From contig NC_081410.1 in assembly GCF_030272615.1 (NCBI RefSeq), forward strand, positions 191,349,619 through 191,413,618: a stretch of DNA of 64,000 bases. The letters run 5' to 3'. This document shows positions 11,640 to 21,604 of this stretch, piece by piece (position 1 is the stretch's first letter; every line of letters begins with the position of its first letter). The stretch is from Cryptomeria japonica. Taxonomy: Eukaryota; Streptophyta; Pinopsida; Cupressales; Cupressaceae. The notes beneath the pieces were generated by a model that searched no databases, had not been told where the DNA came from, and saw only the letters and a program-made list of their open reading frames with translations. Position numbers and translations under genes: made by a program.

Positions 11640-13584
11640 ATTCCACAAATCTTTCTAGAGAAAATCCTTCCTAGCATTCTTGATTTGTTAAGTCAAGTAA
11701 TTTATGATTATCTTCCTACTCTCCTAGATGAACTTCCAAACCTCTGAGCCACCTCTCGAATTCATCAATGTTAAAATCTTGTCGGGCTCATCAGAGTCCA
11801 AATATTTATTTTTCATAATCTTCACCCATGATTTGTTGTGATGCATGTAGATCTTCCACACCATCTTTCCCCCAAAGCTAGTTTTTGAAGTTTCAACTTT
11901 TGAAGTCCCACTCCACCATCTTCCTTTTTAAGACAAGTGATATCCCAACTAATAAGCAATATATTTTTCTCATCCCAGGAACCCTCCCATAATAAATTTT
12001 TTAGAAGGCTCTCCATTATTGAGATGACCTTGGCTGGAAGCTTGAAATAAGACATCACGTAAATTGGTAGCACTAAAAGGATCAATTTTATCATTAGAAT
12101 CTGCCCTGCTTGTGAGAGCCACTTGTTTTTCCATGTGGAGGCTTCAATCTAGTATTGGTTCACAATTTTCTCCCAATAATACGATTTTTGTCTTTTGGCA
12201 AAAAAGTGGCATTCTCAGATAGTTGGTAGGTAACTCAGAAATCTTGTGTCCTAAAATATTTGTGATATACTTTTAGATTCTCTTGGTGGTGTTAATGAAA
12301 AATACTTTAGATTACTCTTTGTTTATTCTTTATCCCAAGGTTGTCTCATATATATCTATCATTTCTTTGATTGCTTTCACCTCAGGAACTGATACTTCAC
12401 CAAATAATGTGGTGTCATCCATGAATTGAGTGTGGGTGACTAGGTCCAAATCACCATGTATCACTACTCCTTTCCATAATCTCATCTCTCTATTTTGCCT
12501 AATCATCCTACCCAAGACTTCTACCATCAACACGAAGAGGAAAAATAATATTGAATCACCTTGTCTAAGACCATTGGTGGCTTCAAAAGGTCCATGAATA
12601 CTTCCACTAAACAAGATCGAGTACATTGGGGTTGCGATAAATCCTCGAATCACATAGATCCATGTCTTTTTGAAGCCAAATCTGCTCAAAACTTGTAACA
12701 AAAACTCCCAATTGACATTATCGTATGCCTTACTGACATCTAGTTTGATGATCATCCCACTCATTATATTAGTCCTAATTGAATTAATAGTTTTAGCCAC
12801 CAAGATTATATTGTCTGAGATTTTGTGTCTAGGAGTGAAACCATTTTATTCTTTTTCTATGAGTTTCCCTAATATTATTTTAGGCCTGTTGCCAAGAGCT
12901 CCGGTCACAATTTTATACAAATTATTATAAAGTGAAATTGGTGTGTAATTAGCCATTATTTTACAATCTTCCCTCTTGGGTATCAACATGATGATTGTGT
13001 TGTTTAGATCTTTGACAAATCTCTTAGTCTTCTTGATGTCCTCTTCCAATTTGAGTATGTCTTCCCCCAAAAAATGCCAGCACTTCTGGTAGAATTTAGT
13101 TGGCAGTCCATCTAGTCCTATGGCTTTGTTTGGGAAATTGAAAAGCAACCTTACTAATTTCTTCCAATGTGAACTGTTTGAGCATATCATTATCATCACC
13201 GGTGAGAATTTTAGGGATAACATTCAAGATTTCATTTTATGAGCCCTCATTTGTTGTGCTTGTACTTCCCAAAAAAATTTGGAAATAATGGATGAAAGCC
13301 TCACTAATGCCTCTACCATCCCTTATCCAGCTCCCATCAGACTTCATGAACCCATCAATTTTATTCCCAGAATGTTTTTCCTTCATTGTTGCGTGAAAGA
13401 ACTTGGTGTTTGCATCACCGACCATAATCCATGACTCCCTAGCCTTGTCTTTCCACAATTCCTCCTCTCTATCAAAGAGCTTAGCTAATTGCTTTTTTAG
13501 TTTTTTCTCCTTTTCAAAGTCTTCCTTGAACATACCATTTTTTATAACCTTTTCGGTTAAAGTGAGTAGCTCATTTTCCACCAA
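11640..13584 (-). pseudogene. LINE A reverse transcriptase (ORF2 core)
   Basis: The minus strand shows the LINE RT series: ESWIMVGDANTKFFHATMK (13430-13480), AIGLDGLPTKFYQKCW (13080-13130), IIMLIPKREDCKIMANYTPIS, IIKLDVSKAYDNVNWEFLL, NGLRQGDSILFFLFVL, and the catalytic box QFMDDTTLF near 12405-12428 (ADD in most relatives; both Asp kept). The thumb (IPIYVMSYFKLPAKVISIMESLLKN, 11950-12090) follows in another frame. Frame changes occur near 13580, 13130 and 12100, with stops at 12843 and 12330. The enzyme would reverse-transcribe its own mRNA at a nicked target; this copy cannot. Confidence 0.88.
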
Positions 13585-13840
13585 ATCTTTTTCGGCAAAA
13601 TGTTCCTAAATGATTTCTTATTACAGACCTTTATTTTACTTTTGATGAATTGTAATATTTTCATGAAGCAATAATTGTGCATATTTTTGAAAATGTTGCT
13701 TTCCCTCCACCATGTTTCAAGATTACTAATGATATTAGGATTGCGCCACCACACTCTTGAATATAAAATAGCCATTGCATGTTTTTTCATGTGTCAAAAT
13801 AATTCTAAATTGGAAAGTGATTTGATAAAGTTGTTGGCAA
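13557..13840 (-). pseudogene. LINE A endonuclease C-terminus and linker
   Basis: Minus-strand translation ends the apurinic-type endonuclease with TTLSNHFPI near 13805-13835. The family motif is SDHFPI, so the metal-binding Asp is Asn here. The linker to RT follows (RNPNIISNLETWWRESNIF, then FIKSKIKV). A TAG and a frameshift separate it from the RT frame. The upstream part of the endonuclease was cut off by LINE B; the next residues are found at 17532-17575. Confidence 0.72.
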
Positions 13841-13856
13841 TTTTTGTGCCAACGTT
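13841..13856. repeat. target-site duplication of LINE B, left copy
   Basis: TTTTTGTGCCAACGTT here is identical to the 16 bases at 17516-17531. The two copies flank LINE B exactly, and LINE A reads across the duplicated site. A duplication of this size is normal for L1-type insertion. Confidence 0.9.
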
Positions 13857-14048
13857 TTTTATTAAGGTAAAAACAGGTTTTGAAGGGGCCTCGAAACCCT
13901 TTACAAAAGATCCTTATGAGATAAAAGCATTAAGAAACCAGAAGGAACTTACATAAGAAAAACTAGCATGACTACTAGAAAAAACCAGCTAAAAAGCCCC
14001 AAAAAACCAGCGATAACCAGACAAACCAGACAAAGCACAAAAAAGGAA
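13857..14048 (-). other. LINE B 3' untranslated end
   Basis: About 190 bp between the stop of the third ORF and the left duplication. It ends (minus strand) in CCTTAATAAAA, which can serve as polyadenylation signal and remnant tail. No other structure seen. Confidence 0.6.
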
Positions 14049-15847
14049 CTAATTTATGTTTTTCAGGGCATTAGCCAAGTTACTGCTAATCCCATACAGA
14101 TCTTTGATATCATCCCTAAGATTAGGGATTTCCTTAGCAGATGCAGCAACAACTTTCTTCACGCTCGCCCTAGTTCTCTTTGTTGCTCCACCAGGCGTAG
14201 CTTCCCCGCTCCCAGTCTTGATAGCATCATCATCAATGTCAAGGTACACCACCGGTTTGGGAGAGTTGGAGCTTTCAAGGACCTTAGAAATATCCTCTAG
14301 GTTCTTTGTAACAGCAGACAAGATATTCGAGATCATTCCCAACAGGTTTTTCATTGCCATTTTACCTTCTTCCAGATAGTCAATATGAGCTGCCATCATT
14401 TTAGCTTTTTCCTCCATGTCCTGCTTCCATTGCTTTTGGTTCATGTCATCTTCCTTCCTTTTCTCATCCATTTGCTTCCCATTTTTTTCCAAATTCTTCA
14501 AAGCTTCATATGTCCATCTATCAAACCCCAATCTAGCCTCGGTAAGATTTTTGAGGTTATCTAGGAATAACCCTTCTCTAGCACACTCCTTATCCTTACT
14601 CAGATTATCCTTAGCCATTTCCTTCTCGGGTTCCTTATTCTTCTCCCTCTCAGAATCCATTTCTTTTTCCTCATTAACCTTATCATCCTTCTCCACCATA
14701 GGCTAGCTATTGTCATTGCCTAAGCTAGCATTGTGAATTGGACTATCTTGGTCGGACACATCCTTAGCTTCATCCTCCTCTGCACCCACATCCTCATCTT
14801 TCCAACTTTCCTCACCTCTAGACTCGTTCGTTTCCATTTCACTGCCATCTTTTCCAGTTTCCTCTATGTCATTCTTGTCATCTTGGGTTTTCATCCCAGT
14901 GGCGCTCTTGCTTTTTTTGCTCTGAGTCGACTCTTCCTAGCTGGGACCACCTTCCTCCAGCTTTCTCTTGCCTTTCCCTGGAGAAGTAGACAACCTCTTG
15001 TTTTCTTGAATGGAAAGGATTTTGCAGTGCTCATAAATGAGTAGAATGAGACCACAATGAAGCACCAGGTTCGAGGGGTTCTTATTGTGTTTGTTGAGGG
15101 ACCTTGACAAAGACCTGAAGAGATAGTAGGGCAGGGAAACCCTTTTCTCATGTCTGAAGTGGTTTAATAGCACAAAGTGATATGTATGGGCCCTAGTAAA
15201 ATGAACCTCAATAGTTATGTATTCCATGATAGCATTCAACACACATCCCCAAATTTTCTTGATGTTGGAGGCATCATAATACTAATACACCCCCCCCCCC
15301 CCCTCCCGTGGCTTTACCAATTTTAGCCCTCTCCTTTTCCTTACACAGAAAAAGTTTAACCACATTATTGGAAACTTTAAGATCTCTAAAAAAAATTGAG
15401 CCCTGCGTGGGGCATACCTGTTACAATCTCAATGAGGCCCGCGTCCAATTTGAACCTCACACCATGGATTTTAAAAGACCTGTTACTCCAATTTTCAGTT
15501 ATTTTGGAGACTGCAAGATTAACCCTACCTTTATCGTAATCAACCAACTTCTCCATAAAATTCGTCAGGGACCCTTTTTCCAGCTTCATCCATACTTTTG
15601 GCATTTCCTTCCATCTGGAAATGTTGTCTAGTTCCTCCCTCCTTAGATCCCCTCCCATATTCAATTTCAGAATGTCACCTTTGTTCTTCTGCAATCTCAA
15701 AGCTTTATTTTTGTTGTCTCTCAAAATTTTGAAAATGATAACCCACAAAGTGTGTAGAGTGTTAATATCTTTGATTGCAGTTCTACCACTTTGCCAAGTA
15801 ATCATAACCTTTCTATAAATGCATAAATTACTCATTTTAACTATCAT
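14049..15847 (-). pseudogene. LINE B extra 3' ORF (ORF3-like), unassigned plant-transposon-type protein
   Basis: The ORF starts with ATG at 15847, overlapping the RNase H stop (ATGATAGTTAA). It is about 600 codons long in two frames. The N-terminal half (15847-15386) contains ENWSNRSFKIHGVRFKLDAG and IVTGMPHAG, resembling the domain Pfam calls putative plant transposon protein; the match is by eye. A frame change at the A-run 15385-15392 or C-run 15290-15303 leads to IKKIWGCVLNAIMEYITIEV and HTYHFVLLNHFRHEKR. The C-terminal part (14894-14049) is acidic and Lys/Glu-rich, predicted coiled coil, ending DLYGISSNLANALKNIN. In-frame TAGs lie at 14937 and 14700. It could be a captured host or transposon gene, a 3' transduction, or a true LINE ORF. 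Confidence 0.6.
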
Positions 15848-16338
15848 AATTATGCGGTCCTTCTTTCCCCGTGAATCTATCCTTTCTTAGGAGATCTTTA
15901 ATACTAAAATTAATATTATCTTCCCAGTGCCAAATAGTTTGAGCTTTGGAGTTAACGCCTAGGTTCGCCAGGCCATCCGCAACCAAATTTTTTTCTCTAA
16001 AGGCATGTCCAATTATGATAATTTTAAAACTAGCCATAATTTCTCTAGCTTTCAAAATTATGTTTTCAATAGACCATGATGGCTTGGTTTCCCCCTTCAA
16101 GCATTTGATAATATTTAGTGAGTCTCCCTCCAGCCATAAGTTGTCATGATTTAGGTTCTTAGCAATAATCAGAGTGTTCAGAGCAGCTGAAGCTTCAACA
16201 TAATGAATGGTTTGACTACCCAGAGGGCCAACAACCGCCACTAGGCAACTTCTAGCAAAATTCTTGACTATGCCCCCATAACGAGCTTTACCCGGATTCC
16301 CCTTCGATGCCCCATCAAAGTTGGCCTTTATCCATCCC
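15837..16338 (-). CDS. LINE B RNase H domain (open frame)
   Basis: The frame is open from a TAG near 16338 to 15837. Residues run GWIKANFDGASKGNPG, then HYVEASAALNTLIIAK, LWLEGDSLNIIKCLKG and EKNLVADGLANLGV. The four acidic positions (FDGA Asp, VEA Glu, EGDS Asp, ADGLA Asp) all survive, so the domain could fold. It is the plant RVT_3-type RNase H that follows RT in some plant LINEs. It is only a domain of the truncated ORF2, and no independent start is evident (first Met at 16241). Confidence 0.8.
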
Positions 16339-16640
16339 TAAAGTGGAAAGCACCATGTCAGACCTTCCCTACTCTTCTCCTTACTAGATTTGGTTGTAGA
16401 AAGGTTCCACCTATCATTAAAGTCTTCTTTAGCTACTAGACCATGATCAATACTATTGAGACATTCAAATATACTTCTATATATTTTATCCACCACAACT
16501 TCAAGATTAGCATTTTTATCCCTAAAAATCCTATTGTTGCGCTCCTTCTAGATGTTCCAGATAACATTTACAAAGCTCCACAATCTTAGGATTGGAATTA
16601 GGACAGTACCATTGCTTCTAGGACTCCCCTAGAGAGTTCA
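16339..16640 (-). pseudogene. LINE B linker between zf-RVT and RNase H
   Basis: Minus-strand frames here contain several stops and no compact domain. By position this is the ORF2 segment between the zinc-binding region and RNase H, degraded by stops and frame changes. Confidence 0.55.
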
Positions 16641-17515
16641 GAAAAATCCAACTCAGCTTCCACCTACTAAAAATAATTTTCCAAATTTTCTGGCTGAAAG
16701 TACACTGGTGGAGAATATGGCAAGCTTACTCTTCTTCCCTGCAACAAAGAGAACACCTATTAGGAAAAACAAATCCTCGCTTTTGGAGGTTGTCCAAAGT
16801 CAACACCTTGTTCTGGATAAAGATCCAAAAAAAGATATTAACTTTAGGAGTTAACTTCTTATTCCACACTTTAGCCCAAATAGGAATATCTTCCATAACT
16901 TTGTTGTGGATAGCCACAACCAAAGACACAGAATAATTCCCATCCAGAATTTCCCTCCAAATCAAACTATCCTCTTTGTTGCCCCTCAAAATTTTAGAAG
17001 AAAGAAAAATCTCAAGAAACTTTAAACCCGGACAATGCTGGCTAAACTCAATCCAAATCCCATTTCTCCAGTAGTCTCTGACCAAACCCCCATACCTGTT
17101 TTTGAACCAATCTTTCCAATCATAAAGGATTGGAATTTCCTCCAAAGGTTTATCCATAAGCCATCTGTCTTCCCAAAATCTTATACTTCTACCATTCCCC
17201 AATTTCCACATTCTTCCAGCAGTAGCCAAACTTTTAGCCGATTGAATTGCATTCCAAATTGCAGAGCCTTCAACAATAAAAGATTTATCCAGAAATTCTT
17301 CCTCAGAAGGTTTCATATGAAGATATTTCTTTCTCCAAATTAAATTCCACTCTCTTTCCTCCCCTTTCATTCTCCAGATTTGTTTTGCTAATAAGGCATT
17401 ATTCATAGAGCTAATATTCCTTAAACCCAACCCCCTAGAGGCCTTGGGAGAGAAGATTTTATTCCAAGCTATAAGGGGAATTCTATTCTTATCTTCCACT
17501 CCTGACCAAAGAAAC
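16641..17515 (-). pseudogene. LINE B ORF2 C-terminal part (RT thumb, zf-RVT)
   Basis: An open minus-strand frame of about 257 codons from 17499 runs NRIPLIAWNKIFSPKASRGL, GLRNISSMNNALLAKQIW, FWEDRWLMDKPL, then LTPKVNIFFWIFIQNKVLTL and NRCSLCCREEE. This is the post-RT region of plant LINE ORF2 ending in zf-RVT. A TAA at 16726-16728 interrupts the zinc motif; the same frame continues ACHILHQCTFSQKIW, so the CX2C...HX4C pattern spans the stop. The RT catalytic core is absent because the element is 5' truncated at 17515. Confidence 0.85.
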
Positions 17516-17531
17516 TTTTTGTGCCAACGTT
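17516..17531. repeat. target-site duplication of LINE B, right copy
   Basis: TTTTTGTGCCAACGTT, identical to 13841-13856. It borders the 5' truncation point of LINE B. Confidence 0.9.
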
Positions 17532-17575
17532 AGCAGAGCTTAGATCCAGGATTTTAGTGTGACTAACATTTCATC
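17532..17575 (-). pseudogene. LINE A endonuclease fragment, upstream continuation
   Basis: Minus-strand DEMLVTLKSWI, a stop, then ALLTLAQKLP reads directly into TTLSNHFPI at 13835 once LINE B is skipped, as expected for LINE endonuclease upstream of SDHFPI. LINE A is not recognisable beyond about 17575. Confidence 0.55.
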
Positions 17576-17587
17576 TTAATCAATACT

Positions 17588-17758
17588 AATAACATGTCAT
17601 GTTATTGGTCTAAGAAGAGTTAACTACTTCTTCATAATTTTTGCAAAGAATCATATAACACGAGGGTTATATGATGTGTCAATAACACAGGTGTTATTGA
17701 CTCCATGCCTAATATGCTATATCAAAATCTCATGTCAATAACATGTCATGTTATTGAC
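17588..17758. repeat. cluster of short perfect inverted repeats (AATAAC/GTTATT)
   Basis: Four small palindromic sites lie in 170 bp. 17588-17606: AATAACATGTCATGTTATT (9-bp arms, one-base centre). 17652-17673: CATATAAC ... GTTATATG. 17679-17700: TCAATAACAC AG GTGTTATTGA (10-bp arms). 17734-17758: 12-bp arms GTCAATAACATG and its complement around one T. The first and last share the same core. Confidence 0.8.
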
Positions 17759-17849
17759 TAGGTTGTTTTATTGACCGCCTCAGTTTGCAACTTGTTATTT
17801 GGTACCGAGGCAGGACCTAGTCGACTAAGTGTTTGGCAAGGTTTTGATC

Positions 17850-18435
17850 CCACAGGATAAGGTCCCGCGAAATAAGAAAACAAAGATAAGCTTGGATCGC
17901 TTATCCTACAAAGATAAATGGAGACAATTGAGACTGCGTGGGATAAGTGAAGTAACAAAGAAAAGGGAAGTGATAATCATTTCACTTATCCTACAGGCTT
18001 GGAAAGACATCAAGAAGATGTCGCGGGATAAGCGATAACGAAGGTGAGGAAGTATTTCCTCCTTATTCCATGGGGTGAGATGGACACAAAGTGATGGCAT
18101 GAGATAAGAAATAACAAAGTGATAGGCTTTCTCCTTATCTCATGAGATTGGAACAATAGATATATGAGGTTGTGGGATAAGAAAACAAAGGATACAAGGG
18201 AACATATGACTTCCTTATCTCGTGCATTCTTGCAGTATAAGCAAATAAGGCAAAATTGAGGGACTCTTATCCCATAATGTGGAGGAGAGGCTCAATGAGG
18301 CTTGTGGGATAATAAAGCGAGACAAAAACAAAGGAAAGTCTTATCACGTGAGGTAAAAAAAGACAACAAAGGGGCCTGCAAGATAAGAAGACAAAAGGAA
18401 ATGTAAAGAGGATGGTTGTTCCCCCTTATCTCGCG
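17850..18435. repeat. degenerate array of paired GGATAAG / CTTATCC boxes
   Basis: GGATAAG-type boxes at 17855, 17941, 18026, 18102, 18175, 18307 and 18381 alternate with CTTATCC/CTTATCTC-type boxes at 17900, 17985, 18062, 18134, 18214, 18266, 18339 and 18425. The repeat unit is about 70-85 bp. Flanks are also related (GTGGGATAAG ... ACAAAG ... CCTTATCTCGTG), so each unit can fold on itself. GGATAA and GATAAG are known plant GATA/I-box and MYB-like binding cores; function here is not shown. Confidence 0.75.
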
Positions 18436-18817
18436 TTGAATGTAAGGCCGCTCGGTGGTCAAACACAATGTAGAAAGTGTGGACTTGGGGTGTCACATTA
18501 GCCATCCGTGACGATTGGATCTTCATAAAGCTCGATCCAACGATGATGTTTTAATCTTCTATTGGGCTTTTGAGCGTGCTTACATGGCGAGGTCTTGCAC
18601 GTCCATCTTCGTGTGAGATCTCTTGATCAATGGCTAAAATTCAATTTTCTTGGTGGTTGTTGGAGTTTGAATGCTCTCTATCAGTGGTGGTTGTCGACCC
18701 GATGGTCGAGGTCCTCTTTTTTCTTGGTCGATACACAATTTTGGACCTGATTTCTATACAACCATCGTATTTGCACACCATTACTCTAGAGGTGACCCTG
18801 CAGGCCATTTTTAGATG
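18436..18817 (+). other. left flank of element C with open frame 18630 onward
   Basis: Non-repetitive and less AT-rich than its surroundings. An ATG at 18630 opens a plus-strand frame that reaches the insertion site of element C without a stop. Directly after the right duplication (28286) the same frame continues for about 60 codons to a TAA. The joined frame is about 128 codons. I do not recognise the product. The opposite strand is also open over much of this, so coding is unproven. Confidence 0.3.
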
Positions 18818-18822
18818 CCACC
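18818..18822. repeat. target-site duplication of element C (CCACC), left
   Basis: CCACC precedes the left LTR and recurs at 28281-28285 after the right LTR. Five bases is the normal duplication size for gypsy integrases. Confidence 0.8.
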
Positions 18823-19882
18823 TATTGTGCCTGTGAAGTGTATACTGCAGCTGCAACACAAAACACTCAATAGATCATAACAAGCATGGTTAATGAATTT
18901 AAAGCAAAGAAAGATAAAACCATAGCTAAGCGATCTATTGCCTCCTAGTAAATGCGAGTATAAATTTTTCTCTTAGATCTAGTCATGCAAATTCCAGTGA
19001 CTTGACTACACTTAAATGGAAGATTTAAATCATAAATGATGTATTTAAGCTAGCAATGATAATGATTAAGCTATATGATTCTATGATTATGCTAGAAAAT
19101 AAGCTAGATTTAAGCTAAAATTGAACATGATAACAATACTAAAATGATATTGCTAAGAGCTATATGACTATAATAACAATGCTTGAATGCAAAATAAGAT
19201 GGGATTATTATTGCTCCAAAATGGGGTATATTTATAGGATTTCCAAGGCCAGGGGTGAGGTGGCAGGAATCAATGGTGAAGATTAAGTCTGAAGATATCA
19301 ATGGTTAAATTGGAGGTGGTTGGAAAAGAGGTTGGACTAAAGGGAAAATTTGGAGGTTGGTAGAAGAAGAGGCTTGATGAAAGGGAACACTTAGTGACAA
19401 GTGTCAAAAAGCTTTGCTCATGAGAGGGCAAAGTGTTCAAGGAAACGGGACATGGTGGTTAGGATGTGCAAGCTAGGATGGGGTTAACTAAACTCGGGGT
19501 TAGATAGAATGTGTTAGGTTTAGAAGGGGTTAGGTTAGGTGGTTATAAGTTAGGAGAATTTGAATTTAAAAATTCAAATAATAGGAAAAAAGGCTAATTA
19601 ATCTCAACAATTCATAAATTGATTTGTATTAATTAATTAGGGGATTTAGAAGAAATGAATTTGATGATGAATTTGATGGGAGGAATTAATTAATTTGAAT
19701 TAATTTATTAAAGGGGATTATTGAAATGAACCTATTAAATAAATCCTTATATTTATTAATAAGTAGATAAAAGGGGGATTTTAATCAAATTTCTTAGTGA
19801 ATTCAATTAAATTAGGAAAGGGGATTAATTAAATAATTGCTTATTTAATTAATTATCTTCAGACCATTTTTAGGTGTATACA
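18823..19882 (-). repeat. element C 3' LTR
   Basis: About 1060 bp. On the plus strand it runs from TATTGTGCC (a mutated TGTCATGCC end) to GGTGTATACA at 19882. It matches 27241-28280 along its whole length with scattered substitutions and a few small indels. The purine tract at 19883-19896 borders it, so it is the 3' LTR of a minus-strand element. Confidence 0.9.
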
Positions 19883-19896
19883 TTTTTCCCCTCTTT
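19883..19896 (-). other. element C polypurine tract
   Basis: Minus-strand AAAGAGGGGAAAAA directly abuts the LTR start TGTATACACC. It is the expected plus-strand primer site. Confidence 0.8.
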
Positions 19897-21600
19897 GAAG
19901 AGAGGTGCGATGACGTGTTGATTCAAAGAATAATCTCATTTTGATGATGATATTGGTTTGATAGGATGCCCCAGCTATTGATTGATAAATTGTGATATGA
20001 TGATGCCCCCTCGGGAGATCAATTGACATAATTGATCTTTCGAGTTTTTCGAGTTTTTGCGAAATTGATATCCCGATAGATTATTGATTTGATTCCTGCA
20101 ATTGTGGTTGATGAAAATGCGAGTTCTATGATCATGGTGATATGGTTCTTGATGATTGATAAAGTTTGATTGGTTTGATTGATAAGAGTGAGATTCAATT
20201 TGGTTTCAGAAATGACACCTCCTGTATAAGACAAAGATGATCAAAGCATTTGGTTTCAGGAACGATATATCCTGTATAAGACATGATTAGAACGTCTGGT
20301 TTCAGGAAAGATACATCCTGTATAAGACATGAGAGAATCGATTTGGATGTGATTGATTGATATAATTAATAAGATTGATTGGATAAAGAACTGACAGTTT
20401 GTTGATATCAAGTTGCAGTAAGATTTGGATATGTTGATGTTGGTTCTGTTGAGAGGGTAGCATAAGATTTTTGCTGGGTCAACAATATCTGGAGGGATAT
20501 GAGTCATCAGTTTGATTGTGTATACACTTGTGATGATACCTTGATGATTCCTATGATAGATTTAACCTTACATAAAAGGAGCATGCGAGATCCCATGCAA
20601 GAATGAAGTACAAGCTAAATGCAAAGCTACGAGCAGACCAGTCACTGGATTATTGCGTTTTTGTCATCATTGAGCTTTTTTAAAATGTGGGAAGTGAGTG
20701 AAAACATCGATGGTATAATTAAACCATGATGACTGAGCACTACTTTCCTGGATTTTGATATGGCAAGTTAGCACAAGAATCGAGGTATAATTGAATTGAG
20801 ATGACTTGAGTGTTGCTTGCGTAAAATAGGCAGTATTAACCATTTCAATACGCAAATCAGAAATGTCTTCAATGATACTTCGATGATCATGTCTTGAGAC
20901 CAATTTGCGCATATTAATGATTAATTTTCAGACAACAGACAAGAAAAATATCATGTTTCTTCCTTGTTCCTCTAGTCAAAGACATCCTAGAGTCACTCAG
21001 AAATCATGATAGTGAAAATCAATATAGAAAAGTTGAACAATCATGTTAAAACCATTATCCAAAAGATATCATCCATGCGCTTAGACTGACTTTGTGATAG
21101 TTTGATGGTTGAAAATTTGATCTTGTGTTCAATGTTGGATATGTCTCAGTTTTGGCTTGTTATGAGTTGTCTAACCGTTTGTTCTACCTGTTTGATTAAG
21201 CTTAGAAAGATTGAGAAGTTTGTCCCCAGCTAAGTGCAGGATTTTGCCCCAAGCCTAGAAACAAATTCGTTATGATATACCCAATGATCCAAACCATGGC
21301 AAGAGAGCAGCTGTGATGCTAGCGTATGTATAAAAGCTTTATGATGCTGATGGAAAACGAATGCAAGTGGAAAGATGCATGAACTAATAGATGGAAGAGC
21401 TAGCGGATAGATAGCGACTGTTTGCCTGGTTTTCACCATCTTTTTTTTATTGCACTTTTTCTCATATTTGATTTTTTTTTATGATTCATGCTTTTTCACT
21501 AGTTTTTTTTTCTGCTTTTTCACTGTTTTGGGATTTTTCTGATTTTTCGCTGTTTTTTTATTTTTTTTATTTTTCAGACATAAAATTTCTTCAGGTGCAT
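19897..21600 (-). other. element C 3' non-coding region
   Basis: About 1.7 kb between the integrase end and the 3' LTR with no recognisable protein. It contains a three-copy tandem repeat (20200-20336) and a T-rich stretch at 21440-21570. Confidence 0.6.
20200..20336. repeat. three-copy ~48-bp tandem repeat
   Basis: Three units share TGGTTTCAGGAA..GATAYATCCTGTATAAGACA-type sequence, starting at about 20201, 20251 and 20297 (spacing 50 and 46). A related GGAATGATATATCCTACGA string recurs once near 25346. Confidence 0.8.
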
Positions 21601-21604
21601 GCTA

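Larger units (their letters stand above)
10126..13840 (-). mobile_element. LINE A (L1-like non-LTR retrotransposon), 3' segment
   Basis: Read on the minus strand the order is end of endonuclease (13600-13840), reverse transcriptase (11640-13584), zinc-binding zf-RVT region (11030-11330), RNase H (10400-10770), and a short 3' end closed by ten A residues (T run at 10126-10135 on the plus strand). That is the order of plant L1-like elements with RNase H. LINE A is interrupted at 13841-13856 by insertion of LINE B; its endonuclease reading resumes at 17532-17575. Many stops and frameshifts mark it as old. Confidence 0.88.
13857..17515 (-). mobile_element. LINE B, 5'-truncated insertion inside LINE A
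   Basis: A minus-strand insertion bounded by the 16-bp duplication. Its 5' end (17515) starts in the RT thumb (FLWSGVEDKNRIPLIAWNKI), a typical 5' truncation. It then carries the zf-RVT region, a well-preserved RNase H, and an additional ORF (15847-14049) before a short 3' end at 13857 with an AATAAAA-like end. Its frames are better preserved than LINE A's, which agrees with LINE B being younger. Confidence 0.88.

Noticed and set aside
14416-15044. Plus-strand Ser/Leu/Phe-rich open frames
   Set aside because: They are shadows of the minus-strand LINE B third ORF, whose acidic Lys/Glu-rich coding yields Ser/Leu/Phe on the complement.
15290-15303. Run of 14 C
   Set aside because: Simple homopolymer; possibly a sequencing or slippage error affecting the frame of the LINE B third ORF, not a feature in itself.
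18641-18859. Minus-strand 72-codon frame beside element C
   Set aside because: It crosses the LTR border, so it cannot have existed before insertion; no motif.
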